DNA of 64,000 nucleotides from Luteitalea pratensis (GTDB lineage Bacteria > Acidobacteriota > Vicinamibacteria > Vicinamibacterales > Vicinamibacteraceae), in contig NZ_CP015136.1 of NCBI RefSeq assembly GCF_001618865.1, positions 2,205,001 to 2,269,000 of the forward strand, written 5' to 3'. Position numbers and translations under genes: made by a program. Numbering within the stretch: the stretch's first letter is position 1; every line of letters starts with the position of its first letter. Shown piece after piece: positions 16,804-25,536 of this stretch. Below the pieces are notes generated by a model, which saw nothing but the letters and a program-made list of their open reading frames with translations, was not told where the DNA came from and made no database searches.

Positions 16804-17538
16804 GTGACGACAGGCCTGCGGTGGCTGGTAGCGGCGACGATGACGATGGCGTTGACCACAGGTGCGGCGCCGTCCGGCGTAGCACGAGCGCAGGAGCCTG
16901 TGCCCGGACGCCCCGCCCTCGGTGGCGTGTGGGAGTTGAATCGCGAACTGTCCGCACCGGCCGGCGGCGGCCCCGGCGGTGACGCCGGCCGACAGGGCGG
17001 CGGTCGAGGGGGCGGCGGTGGGGGCAGGGGCGGCGCGGGTGGCGGCGGCATGGGCGGCCCTGGCGGCGGCGGTGGTGGTCGTGGAGGCGGTGGCATGGGC
17101 GGGCCGGGCGGCGGAGGTGGCGGCCGCGGTGGGCATGGGGGCGGCCCGCCGAACGAGGAAGAGATGCAGCAGATGCGCGAGACGATGCATGAGCTGATGC
17201 AGCCGGCGGCCCGGCTCACCATCGTGCAGCACGAGGACACCGTCAGCTTCACCGACGACCAGGGCCACGTCCGCAAGTTCGTCGCCAACGGCAAGGACGA
17301 GAAGCACCAGCTCCAGGCGGCCACGCTCGAGACGAAGTCGGCGTGGAAGGACGGCGCGCTGGTGATCCAATGGGAGACCGGCCGGGGACCAACGGTGGTC
17401 CGGTCCTACCGCGTCGACACCGAGTTGCGCAGGCTCGTGATCGAGACCTCGATGAAGGGCGGCCGCAACCCCGGTGGTGCCGACCGCCCGCCGATCAAGC
17501 ATGTGTATGACGCGGTGGTCGACACGGCACAGGACTGA
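16804..17538 (+). CDS. Secreted glycine-rich protein of unknown function
   Basis: 244 residues from GTG 16804, with GAGGA six bases upstream. A signal peptide (LRWLVAATMTMALTTGAAPSGVARAQ) is followed by GGVWELNRELSAP. A Gly-rich stretch of about 60 residues built from GGGGMGGPGGGGGGRGG-like units (about 55-115) comes next. The C-terminal domain (PAARLTIVQHEDTVSFTDDQ, KFVANGKDEK, DGALVIQWETGRGPTVVRSY, LVIETSMKGG) looks like a lipocalin-like beta-sheet protein. Similar secreted proteins with a 'GtWelN' start and Gly-rich insert are common in Acidobacteriota. Role unknown; it follows the amidohydrolase gene by 103 bp. Confidence 0.7.
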   Translation: MTTGLRWLVAATMTMALTTGAAPSGVARAQEPVPGRPALGGVWELNRELSAPAGGGPGGDAGRQGGGRGGGGGGRGGAGGGGMGGPGGGGGGRGGGGMGGPGGGGGGRGGHGGGPPNEEEMQQMRETMHELMQPAARLTIVQHEDTVSFTDDQGHVRKFVANGKDEKHQLQAATLETKSAWKDGALVIQWETGRGPTVVRSYRVDTELRRLVIETSMKGGRNPGGADRPPIKHVYDAVVDTAQD

Positions 17539-17712
17539 CCGTCGACCTGACTCGTCCGCCGTAGCCTTGGCGAAGGTGGAAGTCGACGCCGAGCCTCGCG
17601 TGAGACCTGAGACTTGAGACGTAAGGCGCAGGACACAGGTCTCAGGTCGCAGGGCTCAGGACTCAGGGCGCAGGTCTCAGGCTCAGGTAGCCTGCAGGCT
17701 GCAGGCTGTAGG
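17539..17712. repeat. Mixed intergenic repeats between convergent genes
   Basis: The stretch starts with the CTGACTCGTCCGCCGTAGCC / TTGGCGAAGGTGGAAGTCGACG element (17543-17585). It continues with GAGACCTGAGACTTGAG and CAGGTCTCAGG tandem units (17599-17690) and a short AGCCTGCAGGCTGCAGGCT inverted motif. No gene. Confidence 0.8.
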
Positions 17713-17714
17713 CT

Positions 17715-19160
17715 TCACGCGCCAAGCGTGAAGATCTTGCCCGGATTCATGATGTCGAGCGGATCGAGCGCCTGCTTGATGGCGCGCATCACGGCGATTG
17801 CGCCGTCGCCGGCTTCCTCTCGCAGGAATCCCATCTTGTGCAGGCCGATCCCGTGCTCGCCCGAGCACGTGCCGCCCAGCGACAGGGCGCGGTGCACCAG
17901 TGCCTTGTTGAGGGTCTCGGCGACGCCCCAGTCCGCGGCGCTGTCCGGATCGATCAGGTACCCGAAATGGAAGTTGCCGTCGCCGACGTGGCCGAGCAGG
18001 TAGTGGGGCAGGCCCGAGGCCTCGGCTTCCGCGGCCGACTCCAGCAGGCAGTCGGCGAGACGCGAGATCGGCACGCAGGTGTCGGTCGAGATCACGCGGC
18101 ACCCCGGATAGGCGTGGATGGCGGCGAAGTACGCGTTGTGCCGCGCGGTCCAGAGGCGGGTGCGCGCTTCGGGCGTGGTCGCCCATGCGAAGGCTTCGCC
18201 GCCTTCCTCGGTGGCGAGCGCCTCGGCTGATCGCGCCTGGTCCTCGACGTCGCTGGCCGAGCCGTGGAACTCCATCAGGAGCATCGGTTGTTCCGGCAAC
18301 TGCAGCCGCGAGTGGGCATTGACCATGCGCACCGAGTGCGTGTCGAGCAACTCGCAGCGCGCAATCGGCACGCCCGCCTGGATGATGCTCATCGCCGTGC
18401 GCACCGCGGCGGCGATACCCGTGAACGAGCACGTGGCTGCGCCGACAGCGTCGGGAAGCGGATGCAGATTCAGCGTGATCTCGGTGATCACGCCCAGTGT
18501 GCCTTCGCTACCGACGAACAACCGCGTGAGGTCGTAACCAGCACTGCTCTTCGTGGCACGCGTCCCGGTGCGGATCACCTCGCCACTCGCCATGACGACT
18601 TCCAGCGCCAGCACGTTCTCGCGCATCGTGCCGTAACGCACGGCATTGGTCCCGCTGGCGCGCGTCGCGCACATCCCGCCGATGCTGGCGTCGGCGCCGG
18701 GATCGACGGGGAAGAACAGCCCCTTGCCTTCGAGTGCGCGATTGACCGCAGTGCGTGCCACGCCGGGCTGCACGGTGATCGTCATGTCGTCGGCATGCAC
18801 GGCGAGGATGCGCGCCATGCGCCCGAGGTCGAGGCTGATGCCCCCTTGCACCGCGAGCAGATGGCCCTCGAGCGAAGAGCCCGCACCATACGGGATGACC
18901 GGGACGCGGTGCGCGGCCGCGAGACGCACGGTGTCGACGACGTCTTCGGTGGACTCGGCAAACACCACCGCTGCCGGCGGCGGCACCTGCGTGAACGGCG
19001 ATTCATCCCGTCCGTGCTGCTCGCGCACCGATGCCACCGTCGAGCACCGCTCACCAAATCGAGCCTTCAGGGCCTCGATGAACACGGCCGGGACCTCGCG
19101 GATGGCCAGATGCCCTTCAAGCGGGGACGCCGATGCATCGGACAGGCGGCTGGCCGTCAT
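17715..19160 (-). CDS. FAD-binding oxidase, D-lactate/glycolate dehydrogenase type
   Basis: 481 residues from ATG 19160. It has the VAO/PCMH FAD domain (AVVFAESTEDVVDTVRLAAA, VIPYGAGSSLEGH, ITVQPGVARTAVN, ADASIGGMCATRASGTNAVRYG and GSEGTLGVITEITL) and the C-terminal FAD-oxidase domain with GHVGDGNFHF, GTCSGEHGIG and DIMNPGKIF. This matches cytochrome-linked D-lactate dehydrogenase (Dld2-type) and glycolate oxidase GlcD, which oxidise 2-hydroxy acids and feed electrons to the respiratory chain. No GlcE/GlcF partner genes are adjacent, favouring the single-subunit D-lactate dehydrogenase type. Confidence 0.88.
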   Translation of the reverse strand: MTASRLSDASASPLEGHLAIREVPAVFIEALKARFGERCSTVASVREQHGRDESPFTQVPPPAAVVFAESTEDVVDTVRLAAAHRVPVIPYGAGSSLEGHLLAVQGGISLDLGRMARILAVHADDMTITVQPGVARTAVNRALEGKGLFFPVDPGADASIGGMCATRASGTNAVRYGTMRENVLALEVVMASGEVIRTGTRATKSSAGYDLTRLFVGSEGTLGVITEITLNLHPLPDAVGAATCSFTGIAAAVRTAMSIIQAGVPIARCELLDTHSVRMVNAHSRLQLPEQPMLLMEFHGSASDVEDQARSAEALATEEGGEAFAWATTPEARTRLWTARHNAYFAAIHAYPGCRVISTDTCVPISRLADCLLESAAEAEASGLPHYLLGHVGDGNFHFGYLIDPDSAADWGVAETLNKALVHRALSLGGTCSGEHGIGLHKMGFLREEAGDGAIAVMRAIKQALDPLDIMNPGKIFTLGA

Positions 19161-19373
19161 GCCGCCACAGTACGGCCACCGCGCGCGAACCTGCAACCCG
19201 ATTGTCCGCGTCCACCTGCAGCACTGGCCGGGGCCGGACGCGAAGTCATCGAGCTCAGCGCGTGCGCGATTGCGTGTCCGGTGGTACCGTGGCCGCTCGG
19301 CGATAGTCCAGTCGGGTCAAACACCGCGAGGCGGCTCATCAGCCACAATCGCTCGCGAGTGAAGGAGAAATCC

Positions 19374-20321
19374 ATGAACCGCTCGAAGAGTCGCTTGAAT
19401 CAGATGCGGGTTGTGCAAGCGTTCATCACACTGCCGATGATTGTGGCGCTGTTCAGCGGCAGGGCCAACGGACAACTCCCCGCTGCCGCCGCGCCGCTTA
19501 AGGCGATTGCAATCAACGGAACCACGCTTCATTACGTCGAGCGAGGATCTGGGACACCAATCGTGTTCGTCCACGGCAGCCTCGGTGACTACCGTACGTT
19601 CCAGCCACAGTTTGACGCCCTGTCGTCCAACTTCCGCGTTGTGGCGTACAGCCGACGTTTCCATCCGCCCAACGATGTGCCGGCAGGAGTTCCTTCGTAC
19701 GCGCTTCAGGTACACGTCGATGATCTGGCCGAACTCGTCAAGGTGCTCGGCCTCGGTCCCTGTCACTTCGTCGGCGCATCCTACGGGGCGTACGTCGCAC
19801 TCGCATTTTCGTTGCAGCACCCTGACCTGGTGCGCAGTCTGGTGCTCGGTGAGCCGCCGGTGTTTCCTCTCCTTCAGAATTCATCTGTAGGGCGCGGCCT
19901 ACTGGAAGCCTTCAGACGGAATGCGATCGAGCCGGCCCGCGAAGCGTTTCGGGCTGGCGAATTGGAGACCGGACTCCGCAGGTTCATCGATGGCGTCATG
20001 GGCGAGGGCACCTTCGACCGAATGCCACCGGAGGCACGGAAGCGCGTGATGATCTTCGGCCCGGAGATGCGGCTCGAAATGCTGACTGATTCCTCGATCG
20101 CCATGACCCCACTCGCGTGCGAGGCGCTCGCGAAGCTGAGTCGTCCGGTCCTGCTGATATCGGGCGACCGCAGCGTGCCGATGTTCCATGTCGTGACGCG
20201 CGAACTGGAGCAATGTCTCGAGGGCGAGACACACGTCATGCTCCCCGATGCCGACCACGGCCTCCACGGCAGGAATCCCGCGTTCTATCTCGAATCCGTC
20301 AAGGTCTTCCTGGCTCGATGA
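19374..20321 (+). CDS. Alpha/beta hydrolase, exported
   Basis: 315 residues; ATG 19374 has AAGGAG six bases upstream. A signal peptide precedes the cap-less alpha/beta-hydrolase core: TTLHYVERGSGTPIVFVHGS (oxyanion HG), FVGASYGAYVALAFS (nucleophile Ser in GASYG), LLISGDRSVPMF (Asp) and LPDADHGLHG (His). These form a complete catalytic triad. Substrate unknown; fold relatives include esterases, peroxidases and epoxide hydrolases. The sequence looks slightly less GC-rich than its neighbours. It is a single gene, with the GCGTTCGGCGTTGGACGTCC repeat (20346-20372) behind it. Confidence 0.85.
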   Translation: MNRSKSRLNQMRVVQAFITLPMIVALFSGRANGQLPAAAAPLKAIAINGTTLHYVERGSGTPIVFVHGSLGDYRTFQPQFDALSSNFRVVAYSRRFHPPNDVPAGVPSYALQVHVDDLAELVKVLGLGPCHFVGASYGAYVALAFSLQHPDLVRSLVLGEPPVFPLLQNSSVGRGLLEAFRRNAIEPAREAFRAGELETGLRRFIDGVMGEGTFDRMPPEARKRVMIFGPEMRLEMLTDSSIAMTPLACEALAKLSRPVLLISGDRSVPMFHVVTRELEQCLEGETHVMLPDADHGLHGRNPAFYLESVKVFLAR

Positions 20322-20423
20322 CGCGCTACCTTCCCGGTGACGTAGCGTTCGGCGTTGGACGTCCAGCGTTCATCTGCGGTCGCCACGGTGCCCGGTGCCC
20401 GGAACACGGAGCCCGACCGATAT

Positions 20424-22223
20424 CTACCTTCGTGGCCGGACGATGACGTACGTCGGCAGGCCCACCGACTTGAAGCGAGTCAGCAGCGACTTCGCGGGCT
20501 CGGCGTCGGGATCCTCGGCCTGCACCTTCACCTTCACGTACCCGTCGATTGCCGTCTTCACGCCGGCATCCTCGAACGTCGTCGCATCCATCGTCAGGCA
20601 GTTCTTGCACCAGGTCGCCCAGAAGTCGATGAGCACCGGCTTGCCTTCGCGCTCGGCCTGCGCGAGCCCGGCGGAGAGCGACGATGTCCAGCCCTCCTGG
20701 AGCTTGTCCTGGACGCTGCGGCTGACCGCACCGGCGTCCACCCGGCGGTTATCCCAGATCTCGTAGGCGAGGTAGCCGTAGTACGCCGCGGTGAGGAGGA
20801 TGAGCACGCCCATGGCCTGCTTCACGCGCACCATCCAGGCGCCGGGCCTGGGCAGCCAGGCCATGCCGGCTCCGGCGAGCGGCCACGGCAGTGCCATGCC
20901 GAGGCCGAGCACGAACGGCAGCGCCAGGGCGACCGATGTCCCGCCGGCATAGAGGCTGCTCGAGAACAGGATCACCTGGATCACGACCGGCGCCACGCAT
21001 GCGCCCGCGAGCAGCGCGGCGACGCCGCCCATGGTGAAAGCGAGCGCCAGCGAGCCGCGGCGTCCCTGCGTGTCGGGCCCGCGCGACAGGTTCGAGAAGT
21101 CGATCAGGATGACGTCGAACATCGCGAGGGCGAGCACCACGAACAGCACCGCGATGCCGAGGTTGAACCACGGCGACGCGTTCAACGTGCCGAAGGTGCC
21201 GGCGGTGAGGATCACGATCAGGCCGAGCACGCCGTAGACGAGCGCCATCGCCGCGCCGTAGGCCAGGCCGAGCAGGAACCCGCGCTGCTTCGAGCCGGCC
21301 TTGGCTCCCGCCCCGATGATCGCGAGGTTGATCGGGACCATCGGCAGTACGCAAGGCGTGAGGTTGAGCGCGAGGCCACCGATCAACACGATGAGGAGGA
21401 TCGCGAGCGGTCCACGCCCGTCGAGCAGGCCCTTCTGGGGCACGCCCGCCTCGGCGTCACGCACGAATTGCAGGAAGTCGTCGGCAGGCAGGTAGCCGCC
21501 GGTGGTGCCCTGTACCGTGAACCGATCGAGCGTACGCAGCACATCGGCGTCGCTGCCGCCTGTTTCGGCCGCGGCCGTCGCCTTGCTCGAGCCGATCGAT
21601 CGGGTCGTCGGGGCGGCATTGGGTTGCGTCATGCGCCCCTGCGACAACCGCGCGAACACGTCGCCGTGCTCGCTGGCGCTGGCAGCGGTGCCGGCCGGCG
21701 CGATGCGCACCTTCCATTCGAACGTGGCCGTCTGGGGCGCGAAGCACAGTTTGTCGTCGCAGGCCTGGTAGCGCAGCCGGCCGGGGATGACCAGATCGCC
21801 AGGCTTGGCGTCGTCGGCGATGGCCAGTTCCGCGCCGGTCACGAACTCGCGTTCAAAAACCGCCAGCGGCTGAGACTGACCTGCCTGCTCGAAGTCGGTG
21901 GCCTCGGGGTAGAAGAGGTGGCGGACGGTCACGCCCGCAGGCGCCTGCACCGTCAGCACGGTCGGAATCAACGAGGGGTCGCGTGGCGCGTCCGACTGGA
22001 CGTGCAGGCCGGCGGGCAACTTCACCGTCAACGCCACTCGCGTGGTCGAGCCGGCCGCCACCATCGTCGCGGCGGTGAAGGGCGCGACGTCCGCCTTCGG
22101 ACGTCGCATCTGCCCGGACAGGCTGGTGCCGACTGACGCGACCGCAAAGGCCAGCAACCCCAGCCATGCAGGCCAGCGCCCTGAAGGGCGAGGCGACGGG
22201 GAGGAAGCGCTGAGGAGCGTCAC
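20424..22223 (-). CDS. dsbD: Thiol:disulfide interchange protein DsbD
   Basis: About 599 residues from GTG 22223 (GTG 22250 is an alternative; a repeat starts just beyond). All three DsbD parts are present: a periplasmic alpha-domain with the redox pair in YQACDDKLCF, an eight-helix membrane domain with conserved cysteines in LNLTPCVLPMVPI and GACVAPVVIQ, and a C-terminal thioredoxin domain with DFWATWCKNCLTMD (CxxC). DsbD moves electrons from cytoplasmic thioredoxin across the inner membrane to reduce periplasmic proteins, for example in cytochrome c maturation or disulfide isomerisation. The alpha-domain is followed by an extra linker (residues ~185-260) poor in known motifs. Confidence 0.92.
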   Translation of the reverse strand: MTLLSASSPSPRPSGRWPAWLGLLAFAVASVGTSLSGQMRRPKADVAPFTAATMVAAGSTTRVALTVKLPAGLHVQSDAPRDPSLIPTVLTVQAPAGVTVRHLFYPEATDFEQAGQSQPLAVFEREFVTGAELAIADDAKPGDLVIPGRLRYQACDDKLCFAPQTATFEWKVRIAPAGTAASASEHGDVFARLSQGRMTQPNAAPTTRSIGSSKATAAAETGGSDADVLRTLDRFTVQGTTGGYLPADDFLQFVRDAEAGVPQKGLLDGRGPLAILLIVLIGGLALNLTPCVLPMVPINLAIIGAGAKAGSKQRGFLLGLAYGAAMALVYGVLGLIVILTAGTFGTLNASPWFNLGIAVLFVVLALAMFDVILIDFSNLSRGPDTQGRRGSLALAFTMGGVAALLAGACVAPVVIQVILFSSSLYAGGTSVALALPFVLGLGMALPWPLAGAGMAWLPRPGAWMVRVKQAMGVLILLTAAYYGYLAYEIWDNRRVDAGAVSRSVQDKLQEGWTSSLSAGLAQAEREGKPVLIDFWATWCKNCLTMDATTFEDAGVKTAIDGYVKVKVQAEDPDAEPAKSLLTRFKSVGLPTYVIVRPRR

Positions 22224-22251
22224 CTCAGCATCGTACCAAGGGAACAGCACG

Positions 22252-22514
22252 GGTGCCGGGTGCCGGGTGCCGCGTACAGGGCCGGTCTCGGAGAGCCGGC
22301 CCTACCGTCGCAACGGCGTTCAGCGTTCAGCGTTCGGCGTTTGTGGCGATGGTCAGTCCCGAATCCCGAATCCCCGAGTCCCGATTCCGTCGAGCAAGCT
22401 CGACGGCTACGCCTCAGCACTTCCGTCCTCGATCCTCCGTCCTCCGTCCTCCCTCCTCCCTCCTCCCTCCTCCGTCCTACCTCGCTCCTCCGTCCTCCCT
22501 CCTCCGTCCTTGCT
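22252..22514. repeat. Mixed intergenic repeats
   Basis: In order: GGGTGCCGGGTGCCG units (22252-22270), GCGTTCAGCGTTCAGCGTTC (about 22316-22340), CCCGAATCCCGAATCCCCG, the CCGTCGAGCAAGCTCGACGG palindrome (about 22387-22406), then a CCTCCGTCCTCCCTCCTCC purine/pyrimidine-skewed tandem array (about 22430-22505). No gene; open frames here are repeat translations. Confidence 0.85.
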
Positions 22515-23234
22515 CTACGCGCTTACTCCCACGCGAAAGGTGGCCGTCATGCCCGTCGCCGGGCTGCCCGCGACCGTGGCCATCTCGTTCGCGATGCTGT
22601 CGGCGAAGATGCCGTCGCTGGCGTTCGTGGTCCTGTTGACCCCGCGCGAAGCGTAGACGCCCTGCGTGTGCACGATGGTGCTGATGTCCTCGGGAAACGC
22701 CATCTGCGTGACCTTGAGGGAACGGCGGGCGCTGGCCACTTCCACGTGGATGTGGGTCGCGCGGCCCTGGTACCAGCCCGGATACAGCGTGGTGAACGTC
22801 ACCTCGCCGGCGCTGTTGGTCGTCTGGATGCCGCGCAGGTACGTGCGCGCCGTCTGCGAGCCGTACTGCGAGTAGTTGCCGGCGACGTCGCATTGCCAGA
22901 TCTCGACGGCCACGTTGCTGAGCGGTGCGCATCCCGCCGCGACGTTGACGACCGTGATCGTCAGTTGCAGCGGTGTGCCCTCACGGTCCTCACGGATGTC
23001 GCTGCGAATCAGGTCCTGCAGCGACGGATACGGCCCGAGGGTCTCGCTCGGCGAGACCGAGCACGCCGCGTTGGTCGTGCCCGTGCCGCCGGTGGTCGTG
23101 GTGCCGGAGCCGGTCGGGGACGTGCTCGTGGGACTCGTGGGCGAGGATCCACCACACCCGAACGCCAACGCCGCACCTGCGGCGGCACTGAGCATGAGGA
23201 TTGCCTCGCGGCGCTCCCGGACGAAACTTCCCAT
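22515..23234 (-). CDS. Intradiol ring-cleavage dioxygenase-like lipoprotein
   Basis: 239 residues. The N-terminus carries charged residues, a hydrophobic stretch and the lipobox-like AFGCGG, so the protein is probably a lipoprotein; a Ser/Thr/Gly-rich linker follows. The catalytic domain has the Fe(III) ligands of intradiol dioxygenases: Tyr121 in WQCDVAGNYSQYG, and Tyr155, His161 and His163 in YPGWYQGRATHIHVEV. The beta-sandwich features ETLGPYPSLQDLIRSDI and GVYASRGVNRTTNASDGIF also fit. Such secreted members cleave catechols or hydroxyquinol released from plant or humic material. It stands alone, without other aromatic-degradation genes. Confidence 0.88.
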   Translation of the reverse strand: MGSFVRERREAILMLSAAAGAALAFGCGGSSPTSPTSTSPTGSGTTTTGGTGTTNAACSVSPSETLGPYPSLQDLIRSDIREDREGTPLQLTITVVNVAAGCAPLSNVAVEIWQCDVAGNYSQYGSQTARTYLRGIQTTNSAGEVTFTTLYPGWYQGRATHIHVEVASARRSLKVTQMAFPEDISTIVHTQGVYASRGVNRTTNASDGIFADSIANEMATVAGSPATGMTATFRVGVSA

Positions 23235-23261
23235 GTCTTGGCTACCTCTCCCAGGAAGGTC

Positions 23262-24347
23262 TCAACGCGACGCGATCAGGTCGACGACCGCCACCGCTGT
23301 CGTCGTCAGTTCGAGTGACTGGCCGCCCCGATCCACGGCGAGCGTCAGGGCCTGTCCTTCGCGCAGCGTGTACAGCGCGAGATAGAGCGTGGCCAGTTCC
23401 ATGTCGGCCACCGGCTGATTGTCGACGGCAACGATGACATCGCCTTCGCGGACGCCAGCGCGATCGGCGGGAAGTCCGGCCGCGACGTCGGAGACGACCA
23501 GCTGCGCCCGCTCCGATCGGACCCTGTCGTCCGAGAACCGACGCGTCACACTGCGCGCGACGAGCCCGACGACGCCGCGCCGCCGGGGTGTCGACGACCG
23601 TGCCTGCGTCATTGCTGCGTCCAGCAGCGCGGCCGGCAGTGCGGCCGTTGCCGACGCCGTCGTCCCTGCCTGTTCCACGAACGCCGAGGCCAGGCCGACG
23701 AGTTCACCGTCCATGTTGACGACCGGGGCACCGACCACACCGTGCGGCGCATCGGTCACGAGGTACGGCACCGGCGAATCCTGCCGCACGGGCGCCCCCG
23801 TCGCGAGAACGATGCCCGGCGTCACTCCATGGGTGCCCGACGCGCCTGGCAGGACCGTGATGGTGCGGTCACCCTGATGGACGGGCCGCCGTGCCAGCGC
23901 GAGAGCCGGCAGGCCGCTGGCGTCGATGCGCAGCACCGCGAGATCGAGGTCCGGGACGATGCCCACGAGCGAGGCTGGCAGCAGCTGCGTCGCCGCAGGC
24001 CGTGGGTCCGATGCAGTGCCGGCCAGCATCACGTCGACCTGCATGGCCTCATCGACGAGCCTCGCGCTCGTCAGGATGTACCCGGCTTCGTCGACGATCG
24101 TGCCGGCGCCCACGAGCCGCTGCATGCTCAGGACGCCGCTCGCATGGTCGGTGCCGTATGCGGTGGCGACCACCTGCACGACACTGCGTGCGACCTGGCT
24201 CGCCACGCGCTCGGCTTGCGGCGAGACCACTGAGAGCTCCACCTCGTCGGGGGACGTCTGCGCGAGGACGGGGCAGGCCACCGCGGCCATCAGCACGCTG
24301 GCCGCACAGGTAGCTCGCAGGTGACCGGACAGCGATGCGGCCGCCAT
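23262..24347 (-). CDS. HtrA-like trypsin-fold/PDZ protein lacking catalytic His and Ser
   Basis: 361 residues from ATG 24347, overlapping the upstream stop (TGATG). A signal peptide (CAASVLMAAVACPVLAQ) is followed by a trypsin fold of DegP type and a PDZ domain (about 265-350, GLPADRAGVREGDVIVAVDN). The active site is not intact. In GYILTSARLVDEA the position of the catalytic His (normally TNAHVV) is Arg96. Asp135 in PDLDLAVLRI is kept. In PHGVVGAPVVNMDGE the GNSGGP motif has become GVVGAP, so the nucleophile Ser is Val205. It should therefore be a non-proteolytic chaperone or binding protein. It is coupled to the small Cys/His protein upstream and follows the response-regulator gene. Confidence 0.85.
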   Translation of the reverse strand: MAAASLSGHLRATCAASVLMAAVACPVLAQTSPDEVELSVVSPQAERVASQVARSVVQVVATAYGTDHASGVLSMQRLVGAGTIVDEAGYILTSARLVDEAMQVDVMLAGTASDPRPAATQLLPASLVGIVPDLDLAVLRIDASGLPALALARRPVHQGDRTITVLPGASGTHGVTPGIVLATGAPVRQDSPVPYLVTDAPHGVVGAPVVNMDGELVGLASAFVEQAGTTASATAALPAALLDAAMTQARSSTPRRRGVVGLVARSVTRRFSDDRVRSERAQLVVSDVAAGLPADRAGVREGDVIVAVDNQPVADMELATLYLALYTLREGQALTLAVDRGGQSLELTTTAVAVVDLIASR

Positions 24348-24589
24348 CACGCGGCCTCGCCGGTCGACGTCGCCTCGAACACGGCCATGTCATCGTCGAT
24401 GACGAAATCGGCCTGGTGCCCGCGGTGGGGGCAGGAGTCCTCCGGGTCCTCGACGACAGTCAGCGCACGCCGGGCGGCCGTCGTGTACAGCGCCACTTCG
24501 CAGCCGCAGGCGAGTCGTCGCACCCGCTGGCAATGCACCGGCTGCGCCCGTTCCACCATCGTCAGCATCCGTCCCGTCTTTGGTCTCAT
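24347..24589 (-). CDS. Small Cys/His-containing protein coupled to the HtrA-like gene
   Basis: 80 residues from ATG 24589, which has a strong GAGGAG seven bases upstream. It overlaps the HtrA-like start (TGATG), so the two are translationally coupled. Cys/His residues occur as VHCQRVRRLACGCEV and DSCPHRGHQADF, which could form a zinc site, but no known family is recognised. There is no signal peptide or membrane segment, so it is probably cytoplasmic. It lies between the response regulator (88 bp away) and the exported HtrA-like protein, all on the same strand. Confidence 0.6.
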   Translation of the reverse strand: MRPKTGRMLTMVERAQPVHCQRVRRLACGCEVALYTTAARRALTVVEDPEDSCPHRGHQADFVIDDDMAVFEATSTGEAA

Positions 24590-24677
24590 CCGACGCTCCT
24601 CGTCTCTGCAGGCACCTGGCGGTTCTGACGGAGCGGGTTTGGCGAATGTGTGGCAGGGCGATGAGAGGACTTTGGCG

Positions 24678-25406
24678 CTATTCGAGATCCGCGAATTTGT
24701 AGCCGACGCCCCAGGCCGTGAGGATCAGGGCGGGCTGGCGGGGATCGGTCTCGAGCTTCTTGCGGAGGCGGCTCACGACCGTATCGACCGTGCGTTCGGT
24801 GACATAGGCGTCGCCGCTCCACACCGTCTGCAGGAGTCGCGCCCGGCTGAACACGATCCCCCGCCGCGCCACGAGCTGGTGCAGCAGGTCGAACTCCTGG
24901 CGAGTCAGTTCCGCCTCGCTGCCGTGGACGAGCACCTGCCGCCGCTCGACGTCCAACGTGATGCCGGTCGACAGCTGCAGCACCGTCGAGGGGGCCGCCG
25001 CCTGCGTCTCGTCGTCCGGGGGCTGGTGCCGGCGCATCACCGCACCGATGCGCGCCTGCAGCTCGCGCACGCCGAACGGCTTGGTGAGGTAGTCATCGGC
25101 GCCGCTGTCGAGGCCGACGACGATGTCGGCCTCGGAGTCGCGGGCGGTGAGCATCAGGATGGGTGTGTTCGTGTTGGGGCCCGCGGTACGCACCGCGCGG
25201 CACAGCGAGATGCCATCGAGGCCGGGCAGCATCACGTCGAGCACGAGCAGGTCGAATGCGGTCGCCCGCGCGACGTCGAGCGCCTGGCGGCCATCCCCGA
25301 GGTCCTCGACGGCGAAACCCGCCAGCCCCAGGTGCAGCTGCAGCAATTCACGGATGGATGCATCGTCCTCCACGACGAGCACCCGTCGGCCATCAGACGG
25401 AATCAT
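24678..25406 (-). CDS. OmpR/PhoB-family response regulator (orphan)
   Basis: 242 residues from ATG 25406; the longer frame upstream is a translation of tandem repeats. The receiver domain has VLVVEDDASIRELL, the phospho-acceptor Asp57 in LLVLDVMLPGLDG, LMLTARDS and DDYLTKPF. The C-terminal winged helix shows ITLDVERRQVLVHG, LTRQEFDLLHQLV, YVTERTVDTVVSRLRKKL and ILTAWGVGYKF. No histidine kinase gene lies next to it. It may control the two genes downstream on the same strand (small Cys/His protein and HtrA-like protein). Confidence 0.92.
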   Translation of the reverse strand: MIPSDGRRVLVVEDDASIRELLQLHLGLAGFAVEDLGDGRQALDVARATAFDLLVLDVMLPGLDGISLCRAVRTAGPNTNTPILMLTARDSEADIVVGLDSGADDYLTKPFGVRELQARIGAVMRRHQPPDDETQAAAPSTVLQLSTGITLDVERRQVLVHGSEAELTRQEFDLLHQLVARRGIVFSRARLLQTVWSGDAYVTERTVDTVVSRLRKKLETDPRQPALILTAWGVGYKFADLE

Positions 25407-25426
25407 CAGCGTGCCGTATGGTACCG

Positions 25427-25512
25427 CAGGAGGGAGGACGGAGGACGGAGGAGGGAGGATGGAGGAGGGAGGAGGGAGGATGGAGGATGTGGCATGAGGC
25501 ATGAGGCATGAC
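25427..25512. repeat. GGAGGACGGAGGAGGGAGG tandem array
   Basis: Purine-rich 7-8-bp units (GGAGGAC, GGAGGGA, GGAGGAT) followed by three GGCATGA units, between the divergent response-regulator and DPP-IV genes. Mirror-image copies are at 22430-22505. Such strongly strand-skewed DNA can affect replication or transcription structure, which is speculation here. Confidence 0.8.
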
Positions 25513-25536
25513 GTGCGTGTTAGTGTGCGGGGCACC

